64,000 nt of DNA from Nocardia vinacea (GTDB lineage Bacteria; Actinomycetota; Actinomycetes; Mycobacteriales; Mycobacteriaceae): NCBI RefSeq assembly GCF_035920345.1, contig NZ_CP109149.1:6262001-6326000 (forward strand). The letters run 5' to 3'. Under the pieces are notes generated by a model, which made no database searches, had not been told where the DNA came from, and was given only the letters and a program-made list of their open reading frames with translations. Made by a program: the position numbers and the translations under genes. Of the stretch, positions 7,347 through 16,046 are shown one piece after another; position 1 is the stretch's first letter, and every line of letters begins with the position of its first letter.

Positions 7347-8261
7347 GTGCCGATCTCCGCTCACCCCACCCCCGTGACTCATCTGGCCGCCGAAGTCGCC
7401 ACCCAGCCGGACGACTGGGTTCGCGCCGAGACCACCGCCGCCGAATACCGCGCCGTACTGCCCCAACCAGGCGAGCGCGTCGCAGTCATCGGTTGCGGCA
7501 CTTCCCTGTTCATGTCCCGTGCCATCGCATCACTGCGCGAGGGCTCGGGACAGGGCATTACCGACGCCTGGCCCGCCAGCGAGGTCCGCGCCGGTCGCGA
7601 TTACGACCGCTACCTGGTCATCTGCCGCTCCGGCACAACCACCGAGGTGGTCGATGCCATGCGCGCGATTCCGACACATATTCCGCGGACCGTCATCTGC
7701 AGCAGTCCGGGCACCCCGGTGCTCGACCTCGGCGATCCGATCCTGATCGACGAGGTCGACGAGCAGTCGGTGGTGCAGACCCGTTTCGCCACCACCGCGC
7801 TGGCGATTCTGCGCTGGCATCTCGGCGAGGATCTGCGTCCGGCCATCGAGCAGGCCAGGGCCGTACTCGCCGAGGATCCGGCTGCGGCACTGGCCGACGT
7901 GCGTCGTGCCGAGCAGATCAGCTTCGTCGGGATGGGTTTCGCGGCCGCGATCGCCGAGGAGGCGGGGCTCAAGCTGCGCGAATCCTGCCAGTCCTGGACC
8001 GAGTCATATCTGCAGACCGAATACCGACACGGACCGATCAGCATCTCCACCCCCGGCCGCGCCGTCTGGGCCTTCGGACCTCTGGTCCCCAATTTCGCGG
8101 CCGATGTAGCCGTCACCGGGGCGCACTTCGAACATCGCGATATCGATCCGATGGCCGATCTGGTGCGGGTGCACCAGCTCTGTGTGCTGCGCGCCGCCGA
8201 CCAAGGGCTCGACCCGGATCATCCGCGCAACCTCAACCGTTCCGTCGTTCTGGATCGGTGA
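7347..8261 (+). CDS. duplicated-SIS sugar isomerase/deaminase (AgaS/FrlB-like)
   Basis: A 304-residue cytoplasmic protein with two SIS (phosphosugar-binding) domains. The first has VIGCGTSLFMSRAIA and the CRSGTTTEVVDAM loop. The second has FVGMGFAAAIAEEAGLKLRE and then TEYRHGP. This is the COG2222 architecture of AgaS (galactosamine-6-phosphate deaminase/isomerase), FrlB and the isomerase half of GlmS. With deacetylase and kinase genes next to it, the likely reaction is GalN-6-P to tagatose-6-P, or GlcN-6-P to fructose-6-P, releasing ammonia. It is the first gene of a five-gene operon, and its GTG start may be leaderless. Confidence 0.85.
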   Translation: MPISAHPTPVTHLAAEVATQPDDWVRAETTAAEYRAVLPQPGERVAVIGCGTSLFMSRAIASLREGSGQGITDAWPASEVRAGRDYDRYLVICRSGTTTEVVDAMRAIPTHIPRTVICSSPGTPVLDLGDPILIDEVDEQSVVQTRFATTALAILRWHLGEDLRPAIEQARAVLAEDPAAALADVRRAEQISFVGMGFAAAIAEEAGLKLRESCQSWTESYLQTEYRHGPISISTPGRAVWAFGPLVPNFAADVAVTGAHFEHRDIDPMADLVRVHQLCVLRAADQGLDPDHPRNLNRSVVLDR

Positions 8262-8291
8262 GCGGTCGCTACCAGGAACTACTGTGCGGAT

Positions 8292-9341
8292 ATGGGAACG
8301 GAACAGCCCCCGACCACCGTGCACCGCCCGGATCTCTCGGACCGCACGGGCGTAGCGACCTCGGCGGTGCCGGACGCCGCGGCAGCGCCGGGGCCGGCTG
8401 CGGAACAGCACCCGGTCACGGCGTTGACCGATGATCTGCTGGTGCTCGGCCTCGATGTCGGCGGCACCACGATGAAGGGTGAGGTCACCGATGCCGCGGG
8501 CACGGTGCTCGCCTCGGGTGTGGTGGCCACACCGCAGGGCGAGGCCGCCTTCGAAACCATGGGGGCGCTCGGCGATCAGTTGCTGGCAGAGTTGACCGAT
8601 GACCAGCGCGATCGCGTCGCGCGCGCGGCGGTACTGCTGCCGGGCATTGTCGATCCGGTCCGTTCGATCGCGGTATTCAGCAGCAATGTCGGTTGGCGCG
8701 ATGTGCACATCGGCAATCGGTTCACCGATCGCTGGGGTATACCGGTGCTGATCGAGCACGATGTCGCGGTGGCGGGCTGGGCCGAATGGCGGTTCGGCGC
8801 CGGGCGCGGCCACGACGACGTGTGCGTGGTCATCCTGGGCACCGGCATCAGCGGCACCCTTTCCGTCGGTGGCCGTTTGATGCGCAGCGCGTACGGGCAG
8901 ACCGGCGAATACGGACACATCCCGGTGCGGCACGCCGACGGATTGCGCTGTCCCTGCGGCAATATCGGCTGCGTGGAGACCGTGGCGTCGGGCGCGGCCA
9001 TCGCCCGCGCGTACGCGAAGCGGACCGGTCACGCAACAGCAAGCGCGGCCGATGTTTTCGCGATACTGGACACCGACCCCGACGCCAAAGCCGTGATCGC
9101 CGAAGCGATCAGCGCGCTTGCCGACGGACTGCTCGGCCTCATCCATGCGGCCTGTCCCGAACTGATCATTCTCGGCGGCGGTCTGGCCGGGGCCGGACCC
9201 GCGCTGACCGAACCCCTGCACCACACCATTGCCGAACGCCTGCGCGTGGTGCCCGCGCCGCGGGTTGTACTCGGCGAGTTCGGTGCCCGCGCGGGGCTCA
9301 TGGGTGCGGCACTGTTCGCCAGACAGGGAGCGCTCACGTGA
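8292..9341 (+). CDS. ROK-family sugar kinase (N-acetylhexosamine kinase candidate)
   Basis: A 349-residue ROK protein. It has the ATP-binding motif LGLDVGGTTMKGEV, the acidic/sugar segment IEHDVAVAGWAEW, and the ROK zinc site GHIPVRHADGLRCPCG then NIGCVE. About 50 N-terminal residues before the kinase fold are Ala/Pro-rich and not conserved, so the true start may lie downstream. In this operon it would phosphorylate the imported N-acetylhexosamine at C6. There is no DNA-binding domain, so it is a kinase rather than a ROK repressor. Confidence 0.88.
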   Translation: MGTEQPPTTVHRPDLSDRTGVATSAVPDAAAAPGPAAEQHPVTALTDDLLVLGLDVGGTTMKGEVTDAAGTVLASGVVATPQGEAAFETMGALGDQLLAELTDDQRDRVARAAVLLPGIVDPVRSIAVFSSNVGWRDVHIGNRFTDRWGIPVLIEHDVAVAGWAEWRFGAGRGHDDVCVVILGTGISGTLSVGGRLMRSAYGQTGEYGHIPVRHADGLRCPCGNIGCVETVASGAAIARAYAKRTGHATASAADVFAILDTDPDAKAVIAEAISALADGLLGLIHAACPELIILGGGLAGAGPALTEPLHHTIAERLRVVPAPRVVLGEFGARAGLMGAALFARQGALT

Positions 9342-9462
9342 CTCGCGTCGAGACGAGTGCAGGTCCAGCGCGTCGGTTGCGGCGCATCCAACCGATGGGT
9401 TCGGTCGCACGCTACGAAACGCGGATCGGCGATATGGCGCGGGCCCATACAAGGTTGCCCGC

Positions 9463-10611
9463 ATGAGTCTCGAGATTCGCGGACGGATCGTATCGGCGAC
9501 ATCCGAATTCGACGACGGCGTCGTGTCCATCCGCGCAGGCCGGATCGACAGGGTACGCACGCTCGCGGACTGGGTTGCCGCACATCCGGATTCGACCGTG
9601 CCCCCATTTTCCGGCACCGTACTGCCCGGCCTCGTCGATATTCACAACCACGGTGGCTTCGGCCATCGGTTCGACACCGTCGACGGTGCCGAGGCCCGGG
9701 CCGCCGCCGAGTTCCATCACACGCACGGCTCGACCACCGTGCTGGCCAGCGTTGTCACCGGCGCCGCGCCTGACATGATCGCGCAGGTCGCGACGCTGCG
9801 ATCCTTGGCGGCGGACGGCACCATCGGCGGAATCCATGCCGAGGGACCGTTTCTGGCCGCCGCACGGTGTGGTGCGCAGGATCCCCGATATCTGCGCGAT
9901 CCCGATCTGGAGCTGACCGAACGACTGCTCGCTGCCGCCGACGGATATCTGCGGGTCATGACGCTCGCCCCGGAGCTGCCGGGATTCGACAAGGTCGCCC
10001 GACGTCTGTCCGACAGCGATGTGGTGGTGTCGCTGGGCCACACCGATACCGATTTCCCCCGGTTTCGACAGACCCTGCGACCCAATGGATTCGGCAGTCT
10101 GGTCACGCACTTGGCTAATGGAATGCCGCCACTGCATCACCGAACGCCCGGTCCGGTGGCTGCCGCACTCGTCGCCGCGGCGCAGCGCCAGGTCGTCGTC
10201 GAGCTGATCGGCGACGGGGTACACGTCGACTCCGGTTTCGGCGCTTTGGTTTTCGCGACCGCGCCCGGCCAAATCGCGCTGATCACCGACGCGATGCAGG
10301 CCGCGGGCATGCCCGACGGCGAATATCAGCTCGGTCCGCAAGTCGTCCACGTCGCCGATGGCGTGGCACGGATAGCCAATGGATCCATCGCGGGCGGCAC
10401 CGCTCACCTCCTGCACTGCCTCGCTTGGGCGGTCCGAGAATGCGGTGTGCCGTTGCGCGAGGCTGTGATTGCCGCCACTTCGGTACCGGCAGCGGCGGCT
10501 GGACTGGCCGATGTGGGCGACCTCAGAACCGACCATTTCGCCGACCTGCTGATAGTCGATGACAATCTGCAGTTGCGCCGGGTGCTCAGACGTGGACAGT
10601 TGTTGACGTGA
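9463..10611 (+). CDS. nagA: N-acetylhexosamine-6-phosphate deacetylase (NagA/AgaA)
   Basis: A 382-residue amidohydrolase. The motifs in order are VLPGLVDIHNHGGFG (metal site), IGGIHAEGPFLA, VVSLGHTDTDF, VTHLANGMPPLHHRTPG, and the catalytic aspartate in LITDAMQAAGM. It removes acetate from GlcNAc-6-P or GalNAc-6-P. The ATG at 9463 fits the family N-terminus; the frame extends further but overlaps the kinase gene. The 121 bases before it hold no other gene. The stop overlaps the GTG of the next kinase gene, so they are co-translated. Confidence 0.93.
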   Translation: MSLEIRGRIVSATSEFDDGVVSIRAGRIDRVRTLADWVAAHPDSTVPPFSGTVLPGLVDIHNHGGFGHRFDTVDGAEARAAAEFHHTHGSTTVLASVVTGAAPDMIAQVATLRSLAADGTIGGIHAEGPFLAAARCGAQDPRYLRDPDLELTERLLAAADGYLRVMTLAPELPGFDKVARRLSDSDVVVSLGHTDTDFPRFRQTLRPNGFGSLVTHLANGMPPLHHRTPGPVAAALVAAAQRQVVVELIGDGVHVDSGFGALVFATAPGQIALITDAMQAAGMPDGEYQLGPQVVHVADGVARIANGSIAGGTAHLLHCLAWAVRECGVPLREAVIAATSVPAAAAGLADVGDLRTDHFADLLIVDDNLQLRRVLRRGQLLT

Positions 10612-11558
10612 TCCTCACCGTGACAATGAATCCCGCCTACGACATGACCTACCGGGTAGAGCATTTCGAGCGCGGCCAGGCCCATCGGGTCCGTTCGGTC
10701 GAGCAGCGCATCGGCGGCAAGGGCATCAATGTGACGCGGGTGCTCAATCAGCTCGGAAAATATGCCAGGGCAACGGGATTCTCCGACCACGCCTTCGCGG
10801 CCGCCGCCGAGTTGGAGATGCCGGTCGACTTCGTGCACGCACTGCCCTGGGTCCGGCGCACGGTGGTGATCAGCGAATCGGGCGACGGCACCGCGACCGC
10901 ACTGTGGGAGCCGGGTGCACGGGTGTCGAATCCACATGCCGCCGAACAGCTCTCGGTCCGCGTTTCGGGCATGCTGCCCGATATCAACGGCCTGGTCATC
11001 TCTGGATCACTGCCGGGCGGCATCGCCCACGGCCTGCCCGCCGAAATCGCGCGCACCGCCATCGCCGCCGGCATCCCGACCGTCTGCGATGTCGACGGCG
11101 AGTCATTGCGCCTGGCCGCGCAGGTCCCCGGCATCGTGCTGATGCCGAATACCGAAGAGCTGGAACGTCTCACCGGACGGGTCCCGGTGACCCCCGACGA
11201 AGTCGCCACGGCCGCACGGCCGCTCATCGAACGCGGGGTGCGCGCCGTCGTCGCGACCCGCGGCGCCGAGGGCATGGTCGTGGTCACCGCAGAGGGCGCG
11301 TGGTCGGCAATTCTTCCCGAACCACTCGCCGGAAACCCTACCGGCGCGGGCGATTCCGCGACGGCCGCGGTGATCGCGGCCCTATCGGATGCGAAAGACA
11401 CCCCCGACTGGCCCGCCGTTCTGGTCGACGCCGTCGCCACCTCTGCCGCCGCGGTCGTCATCCCGGTCGCCGGTGAAATCGATCGCCGCCTGCGCACCCA
11501 GATCGCACCGACGGTGATCGTCGAACGACTAGCCACCCCGCAGGAGACCTCCCCATGA
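10608..11558 (+). CDS. PfkB-family hexose-phosphate kinase (1-phosphofructokinase or tagatose-6-phosphate kinase)
   Basis: A 316-residue ribokinase-fold enzyme. It has the N-terminal TVTMNPAYDMTYRV, the GGKGINVTRVL substrate loop, and the C-terminal anion hole NPTGAGDSATAAV with the catalytic aspartate. The FruK/LacC subgroup phosphorylates fructose-1-P or tagatose-6-P to the bisphosphate. With a class II aldolase directly after it (ATGA overlap) and deaminase genes before it, tagatose-6-P kinase is favoured, but fructose substrates cannot be excluded. The GTG start overlaps the nagA stop. Confidence 0.88.
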   Translation: MILTVTMNPAYDMTYRVEHFERGQAHRVRSVEQRIGGKGINVTRVLNQLGKYARATGFSDHAFAAAAELEMPVDFVHALPWVRRTVVISESGDGTATALWEPGARVSNPHAAEQLSVRVSGMLPDINGLVISGSLPGGIAHGLPAEIARTAIAAGIPTVCDVDGESLRLAAQVPGIVLMPNTEELERLTGRVPVTPDEVATAARPLIERGVRAVVATRGAEGMVVVTAEGAWSAILPEPLAGNPTGAGDSATAAVIAALSDAKDTPDWPAVLVDAVATSAAAVVIPVAGEIDRRLRTQIAPTVIVERLATPQETSP

Positions 11559-12382
11559 CCTCGAGACCCGTCGCGGACCTGATCGCGGCCGCCCGTCCGG
11601 GCGGTCTCGGCGCCTTCAACGTGATCACCATCGAACACGCCGAGGCCATCGCCGCAGCGGCTGAGGCGTCGAAACTGCCGGTGCTGCTCCAACTTTCGGA
11701 GAATACCGTGCACTACCACGGCAGTCTTGCCCCGATCGCGCTGGCCTGCTCGAGCATTGCCGCCGACAGCAGCGCCGATATCGCCGTGCACCTGGACCAT
11801 GCCACGTCGTTCGAACTCATTCGCACCGCGGTCGACCTCGGCATCCGCTCGGTCATGTACGACGGCTCCATCCTCGACTACGCCGAAAATGTCGCTGCCA
11901 CCGCCGATATCGTCCGCTGGTGCCACGACCGCAATGTCTTCGTCGAGGCCGAACTCGGCGAGGTGGGCGGTAAGGACGGTGCGCACGCCCCCGGCGTCCG
12001 CACCGATCCGGACGGGGCCGTCGAATTCGTCGCGATAACCGGCGTGGACGCCCTCGCCGTGGCCGTCGGCTCCTCGCATGCCATGCAAACCCGCACAGCC
12101 GAACTCGATAACGACCTGATTGCTCGACTGGCCACGAAAGTTCCTGTCCCCCTTGTGCTGCATGGCTCCTCCGGCGTCCCCGACGCCGGTCTGCGGGCCG
12201 CCGTCGAGCACGGCATGACCAAAATCAATATCGCCACCCGGCTGAATGTCCTTGCCACCGAAGCGATCCGGGCCGCACTCGCGGACGACGTGACCATTGC
12301 CGATCCACGCAGGTACCTGAAGCCCGCTCGCGACGCGATCCAGGTCGAGGTCGAACATCTGCTGCGGGTGCTCGCCGGATAG
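11555..12382 (+). CDS. class II ketose-1,6-bisphosphate aldolase (tagatose/fructose type)
   Basis: A 275-residue TIM-barrel aldolase. Visible residues include the HLDHA motif (Asp81 catalytic, His82 zinc ligand), the EAELGEVGG loop, the zinc histidines in VGSSHAM and VLHGSSG, and a KINIATRLN phosphate site. It splits tagatose- or fructose-1,6-bisphosphate into glyceraldehyde-3-P and dihydroxyacetone-P, which completes the route. It is shorter than the main glycolytic Fba of mycobacteria, which suits a pathway-specific GatY/KbaY-like enzyme. It is the last gene of the operon. Confidence 0.9.
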   Translation: MTSRPVADLIAAARPGGLGAFNVITIEHAEAIAAAAEASKLPVLLQLSENTVHYHGSLAPIALACSSIAADSSADIAVHLDHATSFELIRTAVDLGIRSVMYDGSILDYAENVAATADIVRWCHDRNVFVEAELGEVGGKDGAHAPGVRTDPDGAVEFVAITGVDALAVAVGSSHAMQTRTAELDNDLIARLATKVPVPLVLHGSSGVPDAGLRAAVEHGMTKINIATRLNVLATEAIRAALADDVTIADPRRYLKPARDAIQVEVEHLLRVLAG

Positions 12383-12510
12383 GTCTCTCCAGCCGGGGGA
12401 AAGATGGGCAGCCATCGATGGGCAGCGATGATACGATGAATTACTATTAGTTTAGCTAAGGATTTGCTGTCCGCTCGAGCTGTATCACCTGATGAAGGAA
12501 AAACAACTCC

Positions 12511-13926
12511 ATGGCTGTCATCCTGCAAACAGGAGAACAGCGCGCTGCCGGTGCGGGGACGCAGCCCAAGGTCTCGCACAAATCAACGCTCAGTGCCGCA
12601 ATCGTATTCGCCTCTCTGTCCATCGGTGCCTGGCTGCTATTTCTGCGGCCCAACTGGCAGATGTACTGGCACCAAGTCGATCTCCAGGTCTACATGTGGG
12701 GTGGTACCGCCGCGGCGACCAATCCCGCACTGCTGTACGACGGCCGAGGACCACTCGGCCTGCCCTTCCTCTATCCGGTCTTCGCCGCCTGGATCTGTGC
12801 CGAACTGTCGAGATTCCCGATCAACTACATCGGGACCGGCGTCACGGTGCTCACCATGGTGTCGCTCTTCGTGAGCGTGTGGAGCGCGGGCAAACTCCAG
12901 CAACTGCGCCGCGGAAAGGGTTTGCTGGCATTGAGCATCGCCGTCACCGGCGCCGCGATCTGGTTGGAGCCCGTTCAGCAGACATTCCGGTTCGGACAGC
13001 TCAGCGCGATCCTCATGGCCTTGGTCCTCGCGGATCTCGCCCTGCCCGAGCAGAGCCGATATCGGGGCATCCTCATCGGCATCGCGACCGGACTGAAGCT
13101 GACCCCCGCGGTCTTCATCGTCTATCTGCTCATCACCCGCCAGTTCCGGGCCGCCGCGACGGCTGCCGCGACCTTCGGTGCCACGGTCGCGATCGGCTTC
13201 TGCTACCGACCGACCCAGGCGCTGCAGTTCTGGACAACGACCACGACCTCGCAGAACCGAATCGGCTTCGCCTATGTCCAGAATCAGTCGATCAACGGCA
13301 TGTTCGGTCGCCTGGAATGGACGACCTGGAACGACACCACGTCCTCGTTCGTCTGCGCCGGACTGCTCGGGCTGGCCGGGATGGCGGCAGCCCGGATCGC
13401 CTACCTGCGCGGTGACGAATTGCTGGGCGCGCTGCTCGCGGCCACGGTAATGCTGCTGGTCTCGCCGATTTCCTGGACCCACTACTGGGTGTGGATCGCA
13501 CCGGCGCTGCTGTGGCTGATCCACGTGCTGCGCCACCGTCAGCTCGCCGTCCGGATCGCCGTGCCCGCGCTCATCTATCTGTTCGTCTTCGCATGGCCAC
13601 TGCGGGCCGACCGGTTCGGCGCTTGGGATCCCGACCTGCCACTGCTACCGCAGGGGCTGATCTGGCAGGTACCGCAGACCGGTGGCCGGGAATTCCGTTG
13701 GACGCTATGGCAATTCCTACTCGGCGATTCGTACACCCTGCTCGCCACCATCGCGCTGATCGCCGCGATCGTCTGGCTGATTCCGCTCCGGCCGAACGTC
13801 GTGCAGCTGCCGGACGCGGAAATCGCGGACCGGCGGCGCGAGCGAGGGGTGGGCGCCGCCGGTCAGCGGGAAGACGGTCCGAGCAGTGAACCGCCGGGGT
13901 CGAGCGAGTTGGAAGCCGTGGGGTAA
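12511..13926 (+). CDS. GT87-family polyprenyl-phosphate-mannose-type glycosyltransferase
   Basis: A 471-residue membrane protein of the DUF2029/GT87 family with about ten membrane segments. The first is followed by the extracytoplasmic loop YWHQVDLQVYMWGGTAA, where the conserved acidic residue of GT-C enzymes lies. Homologues in mycolic-acid bacteria use decaprenyl-phospho-mannose or -arabinose to decorate lipomannan or lipoarabinomannan (Rv2181, PimE). The C-terminal 50 residues are polar and probably cytoplasmic. It stands alone; an AT-rich stretch at 12430-12460 is the likely promoter area. Confidence 0.82.
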   Translation: MAVILQTGEQRAAGAGTQPKVSHKSTLSAAIVFASLSIGAWLLFLRPNWQMYWHQVDLQVYMWGGTAAATNPALLYDGRGPLGLPFLYPVFAAWICAELSRFPINYIGTGVTVLTMVSLFVSVWSAGKLQQLRRGKGLLALSIAVTGAAIWLEPVQQTFRFGQLSAILMALVLADLALPEQSRYRGILIGIATGLKLTPAVFIVYLLITRQFRAAATAAATFGATVAIGFCYRPTQALQFWTTTTTSQNRIGFAYVQNQSINGMFGRLEWTTWNDTTSSFVCAGLLGLAGMAAARIAYLRGDELLGALLAATVMLLVSPISWTHYWVWIAPALLWLIHVLRHRQLAVRIAVPALIYLFVFAWPLRADRFGAWDPDLPLLPQGLIWQVPQTGGREFRWTLWQFLLGDSYTLLATIALIAAIVWLIPLRPNVVQLPDAEIADRRRERGVGAAGQREDGPSSEPPGSSELEAVG

Positions 13927-13948
13927 GGCTCCTCTTTTACGAGGAGCC
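13927..13948 (+). terminator. stem-loop after the GT87 gene
   Basis: A perfect 8-bp stem (GGCTCCTC with GAGGAGCC) closes the six-base loop TTTTAC directly after the stop codon. There is no long T-run, which is common for actinobacterial terminators. Confidence 0.65.
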
Positions 13949-14040
13949 GCTTCGTTCGCCGACACTGATCATCCTGCTCCGATCACCTCGAGAATGCTGG
14001 CAATCCAGCTGTGAATCGTCTGGGAACCGATCAGCAGGCG

Positions 14041-14397
14041 CTAACAGGCTGTCGGATCAGAAGATTCGGTATCGGTCAGTGGCGTCGCCAGCGGCCAGCC
14101 GCCCGCCGCCAGATGTGAAGCGACCCTGGCGATATCGTGCGCGTCCGGGTGCTCCTTGGCCATCCGCGCGATCGCTCCTTCGATATCGGCGTGGCTGATC
14201 TCGCTGTCCGGATTGGAGTCCACCAATTCCTCGGCGATCACCACCACCTCGTAATCGGTCAGGTGGCGGTGCAGCACCGCGAACAGGGCGACGTAGTCCG
14301 ACCGCGGAATCCCCTGTGGATAGCCGGCCCGCAGCCAGCCGATGACCCGGCCGAGCAGATTCGGCCGGACCTGAGCGGGTTTCGCTGGATCAGTCAC
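14041..14397 (-). CDS. DUF3349 protein (Rv0543c-like)
   Basis: A 118-residue protein with one DUF3349 helical domain (about residues 10-105), including WLRAGYPQGIPRSDYVALFA and a conserved YEVVVIAEEL segment. The family is restricted to Actinobacteria and its function is unknown. It sits third in a minus-strand trio, pitA, small membrane gene, DUF3349, in the same order as Rv0545c-Rv0544c-Rv0543c of M. tuberculosis. A role linked to phosphate uptake is only inferred from this conserved order. Confidence 0.85.
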   Translation of the reverse strand: MTDPAKPAQVRPNLLGRVIGWLRAGYPQGIPRSDYVALFAVLHRHLTDYEVVVIAEELVDSNPDSEISHADIEGAIARMAKEHPDAHDIARVASHLAAGGWPLATPLTDTESSDPTAC

Positions 14398-14409
14398 GGG
14401 TCACCCTTC

Positions 14410-14691
14410 TCACGCTCCGAACAGATGGATACCGAATCTAGCGGCCAGGAATGCCTTAGCGGTGTAAAGAATTCCGGTAAGAATCGCGGCGATGATCAGC
14501 GCGAAGCAGGTGTAGGCACCGGCCAGTGCCGAGTACTTGCGTCGAGCGGCACCGCCTTCCGCAGGCACCGTGTCGGCGACCGACCAGAGCCGGACCCCGA
14601 CGGCGAAGACGATCGGCAGCCCTGCGCCGAGCAGCAGACCCGCGACGGTCACCTTCCACAGCGCGTCCAGATTCGTGACGAGTGTGTGCAC
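14410..14691 (-). CDS. small membrane protein (Rv0544c-like)
   Basis: A 93-residue protein with two predicted membrane segments: TVAGLLLGAGLPIVFAVGVR near residues 14-33, and a second around 58-80 (FALIIAAILTGIL). A charged, Ala/Gly-rich loop lies between them. It lies 11 bases after pitA and 12 bases before the DUF3349 gene, so the three are probably one transcript. The function is unknown. Confidence 0.75.
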   Translation of the reverse strand: MHTLVTNLDALWKVTVAGLLLGAGLPIVFAVGVRLWSVADTVPAEGGAARRKYSALAGAYTCFALIIAAILTGILYTAKAFLAARFGIHLFGA

Positions 14692-14702
14692 GATGCGCCT
14701 CC

Positions 14703-15956
14703 TCAGACCTGGGCCGAACGATTAGTGGTTTCCGGCGCGGGCGATCCGGCGGACACGTCACGTTCCCCATCCTCGACGACCGGCGTGGCGTCCTTCGCAA
14801 CCTCGGTACCGGAGTCCGGCGTGTCGCCGGGCCACTCGTTGACATTGCTGGTGTCCACCGGATCCCGCCGCGACCGCAGGTACATCACCAACGACAGCGC
14901 GATCAGCAGTGCGAATACCACCAGCACACCGGGCAACCCGCCGATGACATGCGCGATGGCCCAGCAGATCGCACCGGCCACACCCGCGAGCGGCAGCGTC
15001 AACAACCAGGCGACCGTCATCCGGCCCATTACACCCCAGCGCACCTCCGCGCCCTTGCCGAGTCCGGTGCCGAGGATGGATCCAGTCGCGGTCTGCGTGG
15101 TCGAGAGCGGCAGCCCGAAATGGGCCGAGGTGAGGATTATCGCGGCGGAGGAGGATTCGGCGGCCAGCCCCTGCGGCGAGTCGATCTCGACCAGTCCCTT
15201 GCCCAGGGTGCGGATGATCCGCCAGCCGCCCAGGTAGGTGCCCGCCGCGATGGCGACGGCACAGGCCGCCATTACCCACAGCGGCATTTCGTCGTTCTTG
15301 GTCAACGTGCCGTGCGCGACCAGCGCCAGGAAGATCACGCCCATGGTCTTCTGCGCGTCATTGGTGCCGTGCGCCAGCGAGACCAGCGACGCCGAGCCGA
15401 TCTGGCCCCAGCGGAAGCCCTCGTTCACCTTGTCGCGATCGGAATTCCCGGTAATCCGGTAGACACCCCAGGTGCCGATGGCGGAGACCAGTGCGGCCAC
15501 GATCGGCGCGAGCAGGGCGGGCAGCACGATCTTGGTCAGCACGCCGTCCGCGCCGTGCGCCCAGATCACCCCACCCCAGCCGAGTGCGGCGATGGTGGCG
15601 CCGATCAGGCCGCCGAACAGTGCGTGTGAGGAACTCGACGGCAGGCCGAACAGCCAGGTCAGCAGATTCCAGAGAATGCCGCCGACCAGACCCGCGAAAA
15701 CGATGATGAGCAGCGCCTCGCCCTGCACGGCGTCGAGCCGGACGATGCCCTTGGCCACCGTCGCGGCGACCGCGACCGACAGGAATGCGCCGAGCAGATT
15801 CAGGACCGCGGATACCGCGACCGCGACCCGTGGCCGCAGTGCACCGGTGGCGATCGAGGTCGCCATGGCATTGGCGGTGTCGTGGAAGCCGTTGGTGAAA
15901 TCGAATGCGAGTGCCGTGACGATGACGATCAGAAGTACCAATAGGTCCGCGGTCAC
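14703..15956 (-). CDS. pitA: low-affinity inorganic phosphate transporter PitA
   Basis: A 417-residue PiT-family symporter with about ten membrane segments. It carries both family signatures: ALAFDFTNGFHDTANAMATS near the N-terminus and SLVSLAHGTNDAQKTMGVIF in the middle. It imports metal-phosphate with protons. The GTG at 15956 gives the family's usual short N-terminus; a TTG six codons upstream (15974) is an alternative. The C-terminal 40 residues are hydrophilic and variable. Confidence 0.93.
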   Translation of the reverse strand: MTADLLVLLIVIVTALAFDFTNGFHDTANAMATSIATGALRPRVAVAVSAVLNLLGAFLSVAVAATVAKGIVRLDAVQGEALLIIVFAGLVGGILWNLLTWLFGLPSSSSHALFGGLIGATIAALGWGGVIWAHGADGVLTKIVLPALLAPIVAALVSAIGTWGVYRITGNSDRDKVNEGFRWGQIGSASLVSLAHGTNDAQKTMGVIFLALVAHGTLTKNDEMPLWVMAACAVAIAAGTYLGGWRIIRTLGKGLVEIDSPQGLAAESSSAAIILTSAHFGLPLSTTQTATGSILGTGLGKGAEVRWGVMGRMTVAWLLTLPLAGVAGAICWAIAHVIGGLPGVLVVFALLIALSLVMYLRSRRDPVDTSNVNEWPGDTPDSGTEVAKDATPVVEDGERDVSAGSPAPETTNRSAQV

Positions 15957-16046
15957 CCCTCCAGTGTGCGGCAATCACGATCGGGATTGCCATGCGGTTG
16001 CCGCTTGTCGGGACGCATTTTCGATCGGCTACCGTGAATCTTCGCT

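Noticed and set aside
8004..9617. Long open frame (537 codons) opposite the ROK kinase
   Set aside because: It is antisense to a well-supported kinase gene and crosses two gene boundaries; the composition is unlike a real protein.
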